DNA of 50,760 nucleotides, taken from Bacteroidota bacterium (GTDB taxonomy: Bacteria; Bacteroidota; Bacteroidia; Bacteroidales; Bacteroidaceae). The notes below the pieces were generated by a model. That model had not been told where the DNA came from, ran no database searches, and worked only from the letters and a program-made list of their open reading frames with translations. The stretch spans positions 1 through 50,760 of the forward strand of contig JAEXAJ010000171.1 in assembly GCA_023458215.1 (NCBI GenBank), read 5' to 3'. This document shows, in pieces, positions 17,997-25,779 of the stretch. Within the stretch, counting starts at the first letter, position 1. Each line of letters starts with the position of its first letter. Position numbers and translations under genes: made by a program.

Positions 17997-18203
17997 TTAC
18001 TGTTGAATGGTGAAGAAGTCTTCGATCATGTCTTCAATCTCACTACTGGTGGCGTACTTACTACTACGAGTTGTGCCACTGCTGCTATAGCTGCGGGTAT
18101 CTATTCCGCCGCCATTGCCATAACTACCCGGAATTACTGCGATTCCTTCACTTTCCATCTCGATGACCTCTATTCGAGGAGGCTGATACATTTCTTTTTT
18201 CAT
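17997..18203 (-). CDS. Small protein with YxPPxxExI motif
   Basis: This 68-residue protein begins MKKEMYQPPRIEVIEMESEG and continues with a Ser/Gly/Tyr-rich middle and an acidic tail (SEIEDMIEDFF). There is no signal peptide or membrane helix. I recall very short Bacteroides proteins with a similar (K)xYxxPxxEVxExE start next to surface-protein operons, without a known role. It shares the YxPPxxExI pattern with the 55-residue protein encoded just upstream. It lies 6 bases before a fimbrillin gene in the same operon, so a role in fimbria expression or assembly is possible but unproven. Confidence 0.7.
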   Translation of the reverse strand: MKKEMYQPPRIEVIEMESEGIAVIPGSYGNGGGIDTRSYSSSGTTRSSKYATSSEIEDMIEDFFTIQQ

Positions 18204-18239
18204 GTGTACATTTATTTGTTTAAAGTTGACTATAAAGTA

Positions 18240-18407
18240 TTATTTCTTACATCTGTTTTTGTTAGTGAGATAGCGCATGCTACGGGTGGTAGTTTTGGGC
18301 CAATATTTGCTGGGGCGGGTAGTGCTGCTCATCATTACTTCAGCTTCTTGTTGCAACGCTATTATTTCTACGTAGGGAGGGATGTAGAATTCCTTTTGTT
18401 GTTTCAT
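18240..18407 (-). CDS. 55-residue small protein with YxPPxxExI motif
   Basis: The frame starts ATG at 18407 and stops TAA at 18240-18242, coding for 55 residues. The start is MKQQKEFYIPPYVEIIALQQ and the end is basic (LTNKNRCKK). It is likely real because its first 20 residues match the pattern of the neighbouring 68-residue protein (M-K-x...Y-x-P-P-x-x-E-x-I) and it lies 36 bases upstream on the same strand. It has no signal peptide. It would be the first gene of the fimbrillin operon. Function is unknown. Confidence 0.65.
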   Translation of the reverse strand: MKQQKEFYIPPYVEIIALQQEAEVMMSSTTRPSKYWPKTTTRSMRYLTNKNRCKK

Positions 18408-18532
18408 AGATTGATTGATACTTGATGTGTTATAATTTATTTGTTTGTTTTTCCGAGATCAATACAATATGAATTAAACTATTTGTTTGATTTCGTTAGA
18501 GGCTGCAATGTAGCTTATATTTGTTGTTGGCC

Positions 18533-18564
18533 TTTTCATATATGAAAAACCTTCTCCATATATG
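18533..18564. promoter_or_regulatory. Pair of CATATATG palindromes in a divergent intergenic region
   Basis: A perfect 16-bp palindrome TTTTCATATATGAAAA lies at 18533-18548, and a second CATATATG at 18557-18564. Their centres are exactly 20 bp apart, close to two helical turns. The site sits in the 299-base gap between the fimbrillin operon and the LytM-type gene, so it could be an operator for either. The rest of this gap shows only the promoter at 18646-18676. Confidence 0.4.
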
Positions 18565-18645
18565 CAATGTCTTGATTGCTATGGTATTACTTTTTAAGCT
18601 TTTGTAAGGGAAAAGTGAGAATAAGTGAAACAATTGCCGCTATCG

Positions 18646-18676
18646 TTGTTCGATAACGCATTTTATATTACTTTTG
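18646..18676 (+). promoter_or_regulatory. Bacteroides-type promoter for the M23 peptidase gene
   Basis: TTG (18646-18648), 20 bases, then TACTTTTG (18669-18676), which matches TAnnTTTG. It ends 30 bases before the ATG at 18707. Confidence 0.65.
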
Positions 18677-18706
18677 CCATACTAACTCGCAAAAGCAATT
18701 ACATTC

Positions 18707-19675
18707 ATGCGCAAAGTTTACTACATATATAACCCTCAAACCCAGACCTACGACCGTATTTATCCTACAGTCCGACAACGTGCGTTGAGCATTCTCCGCC
18801 GTCTGTTTGTCGGTATGGGACTCGGTGCCGGCTGTTTTATCATACTGTTACTTATTTTCGGCTCTCCTTCTGAGAAAGAATTAAGAAAAGAGAATAGCCA
18901 ACTGAAAGCGCAATATAACGTACTTTCGCGCCGGCTCGACGAAGCTGCGGGGGTGTTGCAGGACATTCAGCAGCGTGACGATAACCTCTATCGGGTTATC
19001 TTTCAGGCAGACCCTATCCCTTCTGCTATCCGTAAAGCCGGATATGGTGGTACAAACCGTTACGAACACCTGATGGATATGGCAAACTCTGATTTGGTGA
19101 TTAATACTACTCAGAAGATGGACATGATTACCAAGCAACTCTATATCCAGTCCCGTTCGTTCGACGATGTAGTAGAGATGTGCAAGAATCATGATGAAAT
19201 GTTGAAGTGCATCCCTGCTATCCAACCTATTTCCAATAAAGACCTTCGTCAGACCGCTTCCGGTTATGGCACACGTATCGACCCTATATATGGTACAACT
19301 AAATTCCATTCGGGCATGGACTTCTCCGCCCATCCCGGTACGGATGTCTATGTTACAGGCAACGGTACTGTTGTCAAGGTGGGCTGGGAGACGGGGTACG
19401 GAAATACGATCATCGTCGATCATGGATTTGGTTATCGCACTTGGTACGCCCATTTGCAAGGTTATAATGTGAAAGTTGGGCAGAAGGTGGTGCGTGGTGA
19501 AGTAATCGGTTTTGTGGGCAGTACAGGCAAGAGTACCGGACCGCATCTTCACTATGAGGTGCATGTGAAAGGGCAGGTGGTGAATCCGGTCAATTACTAC
19601 TTTATGGATTTGAGCGCCGAGGATTATGACCGCATGATACAGATTGCAGCCAACAACGGTAAGGTGCTGGATTAA
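18707..19675 (+). CDS. M23-family (LytM) peptidoglycan peptidase, membrane anchored
   Basis: The 322-residue protein has a cytoplasmic basic N terminus, one membrane helix (about residues 32-50, LFVGMGLGAGCFIILLLIF) and a coiled-coil stretch (ELRKENSQLKAQYNVLSRRLDEA). A C-terminal LytM/M23 domain lies at about residues 185-300. The zinc ligands are visible as HSGMDFSA (HxxxD) and HLHYEVH (HxH), with the conserved GYGNTIIVDHG and YAHL. The residues for activity are present, so it is probably a functional endopeptidase cutting peptide cross-links in the periplasm, rather than an EnvC/NlpD-type activator lacking zinc ligands. MerR-type gene 23 bases downstream may be co-transcribed. Confidence 0.92.
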   Translation: MRKVYYIYNPQTQTYDRIYPTVRQRALSILRRLFVGMGLGAGCFIILLLIFGSPSEKELRKENSQLKAQYNVLSRRLDEAAGVLQDIQQRDDNLYRVIFQADPIPSAIRKAGYGGTNRYEHLMDMANSDLVINTTQKMDMITKQLYIQSRSFDDVVEMCKNHDEMLKCIPAIQPISNKDLRQTASGYGTRIDPIYGTTKFHSGMDFSAHPGTDVYVTGNGTVVKVGWETGYGNTIIVDHGFGYRTWYAHLQGYNVKVGQKVVRGEVIGFVGSTGKSTGPHLHYEVHVKGQVVNPVNYYFMDLSAEDYDRMIQIAANNGKVLD

Positions 19676-19698
19676 TTATAAACTAATCAATTATTATC

Positions 19699-20082
19699 GT
19701 GCTGAATACAGATAAAGATCTAAAATTATACTATTCTATCAGCGAGGTGGCTGCCATGTTCGATGTCAATGAGTCGCTGCTTCGTTTCTGGGAGAAAGAA
19801 TTTCCGCAGCTTAATCCCAAGAAGGCGGGAAGAGGGGTGCGTCAATATCGCAAAGAAGATATCGACACGGTGAAGTTGATTTATCATTTAGTAAAGGAAC
19901 GGGGAATGACATTGCCCGGTGCCCGCCAGCGGATGAAGGATAATAAAGAAGCAACTCTTCGGAACTTTGAAATCGTTGACCGATTGAAGTCTATCCGTGA
20001 AGAGTTGCTTGGTATGAAGGATGCACTCGATGCATTTACTTATGAAGATGTCGAGGCATTAAAACAAAATATTCAAGGTTGA
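19699..20082 (+). CDS. MerR-family transcriptional regulator
   Basis: This 127-residue protein starts with GTG at 19699; no better start lies in the 23-base gap after the peptidase gene. The N-terminal winged HTH is clear: YYSISEVAAMFDVNESLLRFWEKEF (about residues 10-34), then GVRQYRKEDIDTVKLIYHLVKERGMTLPGARQRM. A short C-terminal helix would form the dimer coiled coil. There is no Cys-based metal site or large effector domain, so the signal is unknown. This compact MerR with RFWEKEFPQL is common in Bacteroidota next to the M23 peptidase gene. The target is not known to me. Confidence 0.88.
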   Translation: MLNTDKDLKLYYSISEVAAMFDVNESLLRFWEKEFPQLNPKKAGRGVRQYRKEDIDTVKLIYHLVKERGMTLPGARQRMKDNKEATLRNFEIVDRLKSIREELLGMKDALDAFTYEDVEALKQNIQG

Positions 20083-20095
20083 GCCGAAACTGTTT

Positions 20096-20869
20096 TTAGA
20101 ATTCAAAACCGAGTTTGATTCCGATATTGCTTGCTGATCCTGAATTATAATAATAATCGTCTCCGTATTCCTGATACACATATTCCACTTTCAGATTTAG
20201 TGCCATTTTCCGGGCAAGACCAAAACGTACGCCGATACCCGCAGTAGCAAATGCACCTTCAACATCTCCTACTGAGTAGCCTGCTGTTGTATCGGCAAAC
20301 GGAGTGATTCTTTTGTTCATAAAATTGGCTCTGAAACTGGCAAAAACAGGAACAGAATACAGATCTGCATCTGAATAGTAAGAGACTCCTGCACCACCAC
20401 CCACAAACAGATAGTTATTGAATTGATAGCCGTGCGTGGTCGATACATCTATACGGTCGGCATTGCTGTCGGAAATATCGAAAGCATAGCCCGTTTCAAC
20501 AAAGCCTTTATACCCCCTTAACGACGGTCTTTCAAAACTGTCCTGCCGTGATGATCTTGATACTTTGGCTTGTCTGGATGGTCTGACTTGTACCGACTCT
20601 CCGGGGTGTCTGTACTCTTTTACCGGCTTGGTCTGTTTGGGTTGCTTGTAATAGCCTTCTTTCGTAATCTTTTCCACTTCATCTATGGTATAAGAGAAGA
20701 CACTTCCGTCGGATGTCTGAATTTTTAAGGATTTGTTGGGTACTTGTTCAATAATAAGTCCGCGGATGATACTCCCGTTTTTCAGATAAACTACTTCGGT
20801 ATAATTTTGTGCCATGCCATAGAAGCTGATTCCCATTAATAGGGCAAGCAGTAATAGTAATTTCTTCAT
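20096..20869 (-). CDS. Outer-membrane beta-barrel protein, small OmpA/OprF-like type
   Basis: This 257-residue protein has a signal peptide MKKLLLLLALLMGISFYGMAQ cut before N22. Residues 22-75 form a small domain with the phrase VVYLKNGSIIRGLIIEQVPNKSLKIQT, often seen in Bacteroidota envelope proteins. A basic, Ser-rich linker follows (about 76-110), then an 8-strand-type barrel (residues about 115-257) ending in Phe (LGFEF). It converges with the MerR gene, 13 bases apart, with no terminator visible between them. It begins 30 bases after the 189-residue gene and is probably co-transcribed with it. Role unknown. Confidence 0.8.
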   Translation of the reverse strand: MKKLLLLLALLMGISFYGMAQNYTEVVYLKNGSIIRGLIIEQVPNKSLKIQTSDGSVFSYTIDEVEKITKEGYYKQPKQTKPVKEYRHPGESVQVRPSRQAKVSRSSRQDSFERPSLRGYKGFVETGYAFDISDSNADRIDVSTTHGYQFNNYLFVGGGAGVSYYSDADLYSVPVFASFRANFMNKRITPFADTTAGYSVGDVEGAFATAGIGVRFGLARKMALNLKVEYVYQEYGDDYYYNSGSASNIGIKLGFEF

Positions 20870-20899
20870 TGTTCTGTCGTTTTATGTATAATATTCGAT

Positions 20900-21469
20900 T
20901 TATAGATTCTTTATCGCTGAATATATGGAGCCGGCCCAATAATTGCGCAATCCGAAACCTCTGGCCTTACCGCCAATAGCATAATCTTTCACTATTTCCC
21001 TTGTTTCGATATCGAAGAACACCACTTGGTAGGAACCGTATGCATCGGCTTTATTCAATAATTTGGCGATGATTACCATACCAATACCTGGCTCTTTCTG
21101 TACGGGGAGTGCATTCAAAACCCGCTGGATGTCTTTGTCGCTCAGTGTATAGCTGGTGTCGGTAGTCATGAGCTCTTCAGGATCAATGTTGTCATTAACC
21201 TGGTTTACTGCTTTGAGTGAAATCTGATTTACTTTTATCTTTAGCTTCTTACTTACATCATACTTCTTTGACTCGGTAATGAATAGCTGATTGATCTCAC
21301 CAAATACGTGTATGAATTGTCTGGGAGTTTCTGCCGCACCAAAGACTTTTGCAGCCGAATAATCTATACCATAGAAGTTGATACTTGAAACATTTTCCAA
21401 AGGATTCTTGTCTTGACCGAAGCAGATAATGCTTGTTGCCAATAGTAAAAAGGTGATTAACTTTTTCAT
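20900..21469 (-). CDS. Secreted conserved Bacteroidota protein, function unknown
   Basis: This 189-residue protein has signal peptide MKKLITFLLLATSIICFGQ. The mature part starts DKNPLENVSSINFYGIDYSAAKVFGA and ends with GGKARGFGLRNYWAGSIYSAIKNL. I recall proteins of this type in Bacteroidota with the phrase SxGxGGxGLRNYWAxxIYxxIK, but no function. It has its own promoter, overlapping the end of the polyene cluster, so it is probably not part of that cluster. The barrel protein gene follows after 30 bases. A periplasmic or lipid-linked location is inferred from the signal peptide. Confidence 0.7.
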   Translation of the reverse strand: MKKLITFLLLATSIICFGQDKNPLENVSSINFYGIDYSAAKVFGAAETPRQFIHVFGEINQLFITESKKYDVSKKLKIKVNQISLKAVNQVNDNIDPEELMTTDTSYTLSDKDIQRVLNALPVQKEPGIGMVIIAKLLNKADAYGSYQVVFFDIETREIVKDYAIGGKARGFGLRNYWAGSIYSAIKNL

Positions 21470-21512
21470 ACAATTTGATAGTTTAATGTCAGTACTCAGT
21501 TCTTTATTTATC

Positions 21513-21543
21513 CAAAATTAGATATAACTTATCGTAAATCAAA
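21513..21543 (-). promoter_or_regulatory. Bacteroides-type promoter for the 21469-20096 gene pair
   Basis: On the minus strand TTTG (21543-21540), 19 bases, then TAATTTTG (21520-21513). Both elements match the consensus at the ideal distance. The -33 element lies inside the last codons of the PaaK-like gene, marking a new transcript after the polyene cluster. Confidence 0.7.
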
Positions 21544-22824
21544 GAATTTAATGCTTTTTCTACTCATGGGCGGCATTTGTATCTGGGCGATGTACTCTGC
21601 CGGTTCAAACCGGATGGTAGGGGCAACCCGTATTTTGGAACGAAACATATCTTTTATTTCTTTGGCAAAACTATCGCTGTTCTCGTCGCTGCCAATGCGG
21701 ATTAGTATCTCGTCCGTACCCAGCTTATTGGTATATACTTCGACCACGTAGTTCTTAACTTTCGGCATATCGTCCAGTATATCGAATAGTGCGGGCGGGT
21801 AGAGAGTTGTCCCCTTATATTTAATCATTTGTCCTTTTCGTCCTAACACGGAACTTAACCGAATGGTATTCCTGCCACAAGCACAAGGCTCTGTATAATG
21901 GTAACAAATGTCACCTGTCTTGAAGCGGAGTAGAGGCATGCCTTTGACACCCAGTGTCGTGATAGTTACTTCTCCCGCTTCTCCTTCTTTCACGGGAAGA
22001 TTCTTGTCATCGAGAAACTCCACGATGATGAGTTCGGGCTGCAAGTGTCCGCCATGAAACTCCGAACATTCGGTAAAGGAGGACTGCATCTCCGTGGAAG
22101 CGTATGTAGAATAGAGCTGGAGTGAAGGCCATTTTTCGTTAATACGCTGCCCGAGGGTATTCAGGGAGAAGTCGGGATTGCGCAATGCTTCGCCGATACA
22201 GACACACTTCTTCATGGAACAGGTGTTGTAATCTATCCGGTTCTTTTCGGCAAATTCTATTAGCTTGATGAGGAACGAAGGTACTACCATACCACAAGTA
22301 GGATGAATGCGGTGGATGGTATCCCATTGCAATTCGGGGATGCCGTTGCCTACGCGGGCTACTCCCATGCCCAGCTCTCTGGCTCCCAGATAGTAAGCTA
22401 GACCTGCCATGAAGCGGCGGTCTATGGTAGTCATCAGTTGTAAGATGTCATGGCGGCTGCATCCGGTAGTGTTGAAAGATAGATATTCGTTGTATGCCAG
22501 GCGGTCGAGGTCTTCCGAAGTAAGCACAAAAGTTACCGGATCGCCCAAAGTGCCGGAAGTAGTTACGTAATCAATGATTTCATCTTTGTCTACGCAAATA
22601 AACTCGTCGTTGTGGAGTTGCAGGTCTGTTTTAGTAGTGACGGGTATTTGTTGCAGGTCTTCTATCTTCTTGATGCGGGAAACATCTATGGAATGTTCTT
22701 TAAACATCTGCTGATAGAATGGGGAATGAGTTTGCAAGTAGGTCAGGGTATCGGCAAGCCGGACTTCCTGATAGTGTTTTATTGCTTCCTGTGAGAGGAA
22801 TTGTATGTCGGGATTCTTTTCCAT
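21529..22824 (-). CDS. PaaK-like adenylating enzyme (phenylacetate-CoA ligase family)
   Basis: This 431-residue protein belongs to the phenylacetate-CoA ligase branch of the ANL superfamily. Visible marks are the P-loop-like YVTTSGTLGDPVTF (about residues 86-99), the central YASTE (about 240), the FKTGDICYHY aspartate motif (about 300) with a CACGRN metal-like site, and LGRKGQMIKYKG. In aryl-polyene or flexirubin clusters such an enzyme could activate the aryl acid made by the ammonia-lyase, or a fatty acid. The exact substrate cannot be read. It is the last gene of the cluster, 11 bases after the C45 gene. The assignment to the family is strong, the role inferred. Confidence 0.85.
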   Translation of the reverse strand: MEKNPDIQFLSQEAIKHYQEVRLADTLTYLQTHSPFYQQMFKEHSIDVSRIKKIEDLQQIPVTTKTDLQLHNDEFICVDKDEIIDYVTTSGTLGDPVTFVLTSEDLDRLAYNEYLSFNTTGCSRHDILQLMTTIDRRFMAGLAYYLGARELGMGVARVGNGIPELQWDTIHRIHPTCGMVVPSFLIKLIEFAEKNRIDYNTCSMKKCVCIGEALRNPDFSLNTLGQRINEKWPSLQLYSTYASTEMQSSFTECSEFHGGHLQPELIIVEFLDDKNLPVKEGEAGEVTITTLGVKGMPLLRFKTGDICYHYTEPCACGRNTIRLSSVLGRKGQMIKYKGTTLYPPALFDILDDMPKVKNYVVEVYTNKLGTDEILIRIGSDENSDSFAKEIKDMFRSKIRVAPTIRFEPAEYIAQIQMPPMSRKSIKFFDLR

Positions 22825-22835
22825 ATAGTTAGTTT

Positions 22836-24302
22836 TTACTTGTTCTCGGTTGGATGTGCGCTTTTGCCCAAGTGTCTGGGCTTTTCCATGAATTGTTTGA
22901 ATTCTTTTTGATAGATAACAGAATCTTCGGGTATGGTCAGGGCTTCGGTGGCTATTTCGTGATGGAAATCCACGCTGTCGCTGAATATCTTATTGAGGTC
23001 GTAAGCTTTGAATTTTCCACATTGCCACGGGTAAGTAGATACGTACATGATACGTTTTTCCGGTTGGAAGATTACTGAGTGATGGGCTATTAGCTGGTTG
23101 ATGGCATACTCATCTCCCATTTCCAAATTAGCTTCTTTCACTCCTTTCCGGTTACGGAGTATCGAGACTGCTTTCAAAGGATCAATCGGCTTGTTTTGTC
23201 CGAGTAATTCTTGCAGGCGGAGAAAACGGTAAGGGCTGTCGGAAGTCGCTATGTTTTCCTTATTCCGTTCGTCGTTGCGGAAAGCATCGGATTGATAATG
23301 GTTGGTACAGATAATCTGATTAGGACTGCCCGTAAAGAGTGCCATCTTCTCCGGTGACTTCTCGATAATCGCGGCTCTTCCATCTCTCGCGGAACCTATC
23401 AATATAGATTCGGAAACAAATGTATTCCGTTTCAGCGCAATGGCGTAAGCTTCCTCAATGGTCGAGGCATATTGCAATATCTCCCTTGTAAGGATAGAGA
23501 TAGGAGTGGCCGAAGATGTAGGCATGGCAGATTTCGCGGCGTTGATGGTTACCGTCAACCCGGTTTCGTTCATACCTGAAAGTACTCCGATCATGCCCGG
23601 CCAGCCCACGGATGCAAATTTATAACCTTGTTCCGGTTGATAAAAAGAAACCAGTTTGTTTCGTGCAAACTTATCGCCCATATAGAAATCGAAGTTACGT
23701 CCGATGATGAGCGATGAATCGGCACTGTTCTCTCCCCAGGTCGCAAAGGAACTGCATCCTACCAGCATATAGTCCTGCATGGCATGTCCCAAATCGTGCG
23801 CCGAGTGGTAGTTGAGTTGCCGTTCATACGGCGTGCCGATGAAATCATATTCGTGGGTGCAGGAGAGTGAAACGCCGTAAATCTCGTCCCTGTACTCTTC
23901 GGGCACGTTCTTTCCCAGATTGCGATTGAAGAGTACGATGAAGAAGCGCAGGAACTTGAGGTAACTGTCCGAAGGGATCATCTCACGTATTTGGTCTACG
24001 AATACTTTCTCTTGGTAGTATAGCAAGTCTGAAGAGAGTTTCCCGATAGCCTCTCCGCGCTCGAAAGCATCGCCGCTAACCTTCATTTCCCACAAACCGC
24101 TGTTGCTGTGCCGCAAGTAATTGCCTTTGTATTGCCGCAGGCTATCCGTTCGAATTACTTCTCCGGTGGCTTTAGAAGTATATTCGGGCATCATCATATC
24201 GGCAGAGAAATACAGAACCGACACAAAAGCGATAACGGCAAGAATAATGAATCCGATGCCGCATGCCGTGTACTTGATTGTTTTCTTTATTATCTTATGC
24301 AT
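22836..24302 (-). CDS. C45-family Ntn hydrolase / acyltransferase, membrane anchored
   Basis: The ATG at 24302 gives 488 residues and overlaps the stop of the upstream gene by 8 bases; an earlier TTG is less likely. Residues about 10-33 form a membrane helix. The following domain fits the C45 group (acyl-CoA:6-aminopenicillanate acyltransferase-like), with a probable nucleophile Cys183 in LVGCSSFATWG followed by IIGRNFDF. Then come WPGMIGVLSGMNETGLTVTINA and CTNHYQSD, as in the family. Known members self-cleave before the Cys and hydrolyse or transfer acyl amides. Here about 180 residues precede the Cys, longer than in penicillin acyltransferase. A role in attaching or releasing the polyene is possible but not shown. 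Confidence 0.8.
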   Translation of the reverse strand: MHKIIKKTIKYTACGIGFIILAVIAFVSVLYFSADMMMPEYTSKATGEVIRTDSLRQYKGNYLRHSNSGLWEMKVSGDAFERGEAIGKLSSDLLYYQEKVFVDQIREMIPSDSYLKFLRFFIVLFNRNLGKNVPEEYRDEIYGVSLSCTHEYDFIGTPYERQLNYHSAHDLGHAMQDYMLVGCSSFATWGENSADSSLIIGRNFDFYMGDKFARNKLVSFYQPEQGYKFASVGWPGMIGVLSGMNETGLTVTINAAKSAMPTSSATPISILTREILQYASTIEEAYAIALKRNTFVSESILIGSARDGRAAIIEKSPEKMALFTGSPNQIICTNHYQSDAFRNDERNKENIATSDSPYRFLRLQELLGQNKPIDPLKAVSILRNRKGVKEANLEMGDEYAINQLIAHHSVIFQPEKRIMYVSTYPWQCGKFKAYDLNKIFSDSVDFHHEIATEALTIPEDSVIYQKEFKQFMEKPRHLGKSAHPTENK

Positions 24303-25779
24303 GACCAATCTTTTTAGCTAAGTACTCCTGCCCGAGAAGCTCGCCACAGGTAATGATGGAAGTCAGGGTTACTCCTAAAGCACCATGAACATTCATATTT
24401 TGTCCGGTAAGAAATAGATTGTCTAACTTGGTACGTGTGGAAACAAAGCCCACTTGCGGGCATTTATAATCTTTGATAATACCGTATGCAGATCCGTCGC
24501 AAGTGCCGGTAAAGTCTCTGTAGCTTAGCGGGGTAGTGGTGTACATGGTTTCTATTGCATCGCCAAAGTCAATGCCATGACTGCGGATGAACGCTAACAA
24601 CTGCCCGGCCTTTTCTTTTTTAAACGCCTTGTATTTATCGCCTCTCCTTTCGGGAAGGGTGTTCAGCCAGGGGGATACTTCGTCTATATACATCGGTGTC
24701 AGGATAGAAATCACTTCCGCATGGTGGGGAGAACATGAAGAAGCCTGCATGGAAATCATACAGTTGGTGGTGAGTCCCTTGTTCTTGCTGTACCATACGT
24801 CATTGTCTCCATGCATATAGAGGTTCCGGTTGATATAGGGATAACTATTCGGCTTCATTATTAAATAGAGGGTAAAGATGCCGTAGGAATTCTGCAATGC
24901 GTTGATGCGTGAAATGTAGGCATTCTTGATGCAGCGGTTTTTATCCAGTAAGGTAAGGGTCAGTCTGGGGTGTACGTTGGAGATTACATAATTGCTTTCC
25001 ATTCGTTCCGTACCGTTTATCTCGACACCTTGTACCCGGTCGTCTTCCACAATTATACGGGTGACTTCGCTGTTGTTCAGTACCGTACCGCCATTGGCAC
25101 GAATGATGCTAATCATTTCCGTGGCTACCTGCATACTTCCGTCAACAAACCGGTAGGCTCCTTGTATATAGGAATTGTTAATCATGCCATGTTCGTAAAA
25201 GTTGGAGTGCTCCCTTAACCCGCCGTACAAGAGTGCCGACCCCGCCAATACCGATTGCAAATCCGGGTTTGAAGTAATCCGGGTTATCATCTCTGCTGCC
25301 GAAGTATGGAAGAATTTCATTCCTTCGTTAGATATGACCCCTTTTTTGAGATTATCCACACTAACGAGGTTGCCTACTTCCTGCAATAGCCGGGTATATT
25401 GGTGAAGATTCTCCCTCTCCTGCGGGAAGGCTTTGCAGAGATTCTCGATAAACTGATTGTACCCCATGGCATAATCATACGCCTGATCTTTATAAAGTAT
25501 TCTGTCGAAAGCATTTTCATCCAGTTTGCAGATTTTCAGCTTATCCATTATTCCTATAAACCGGAAGAACTGGTTCATAATCTGCCCTTTGCCCAAGCTA
25601 CCGACATAATGGATACCGGTATCGAGCAAATGTCCTTTCCGTTGGTAGCTCTGAAAACAACCGCCAAACAAATCGTTCTTTTCGAGCACACATACATTGT
25701 AACCCTCTTTGCTAAGAATGGTTCCGCATTCCAGCCCGCCTAAGCCGCTTCCGATGATGATAACGTCGTACTTACTCAT
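24295..25779 (-). CDS. CrtI/phytoene desaturase-like FAD-dependent oxidoreductase
   Basis: This 494-residue protein begins MSKYDVIIIGSGLGGLECG, a Rossmann GxGxxG FAD-binding fold at residues 10-15, followed by VLEKNDLFGGCFQSYQRKGHLLDTG as in carotenoid desaturases and retinol saturases. The C-terminal end FLTGQNMNVHGALGVTLTSIITC is the usual second FAD contact of the CrtI family. In this cluster it might oxidise the growing or finished polyene, or the aryl ring. It overlaps the MMPL fusion gene upstream by 8 bases and the C45 gene downstream by 8, so the three are probably coupled in translation. No other oxidase of this type occurs in the cluster. Confidence 0.85.
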   Translation of the reverse strand: MSKYDVIIIGSGLGGLECGTILSKEGYNVCVLEKNDLFGGCFQSYQRKGHLLDTGIHYVGSLGKGQIMNQFFRFIGIMDKLKICKLDENAFDRILYKDQAYDYAMGYNQFIENLCKAFPQERENLHQYTRLLQEVGNLVSVDNLKKGVISNEGMKFFHTSAAEMITRITSNPDLQSVLAGSALLYGGLREHSNFYEHGMINNSYIQGAYRFVDGSMQVATEMISIIRANGGTVLNNSEVTRIIVEDDRVQGVEINGTERMESNYVISNVHPRLTLTLLDKNRCIKNAYISRINALQNSYGIFTLYLIMKPNSYPYINRNLYMHGDNDVWYSKNKGLTTNCMISMQASSCSPHHAEVISILTPMYIDEVSPWLNTLPERRGDKYKAFKKEKAGQLLAFIRSHGIDFGDAIETMYTTTPLSYRDFTGTCDGSAYGIIKDYKCPQVGFVSTRTKLDNLFLTGQNMNVHGALGVTLTSIITCGELLGQEYLAKKIGHA

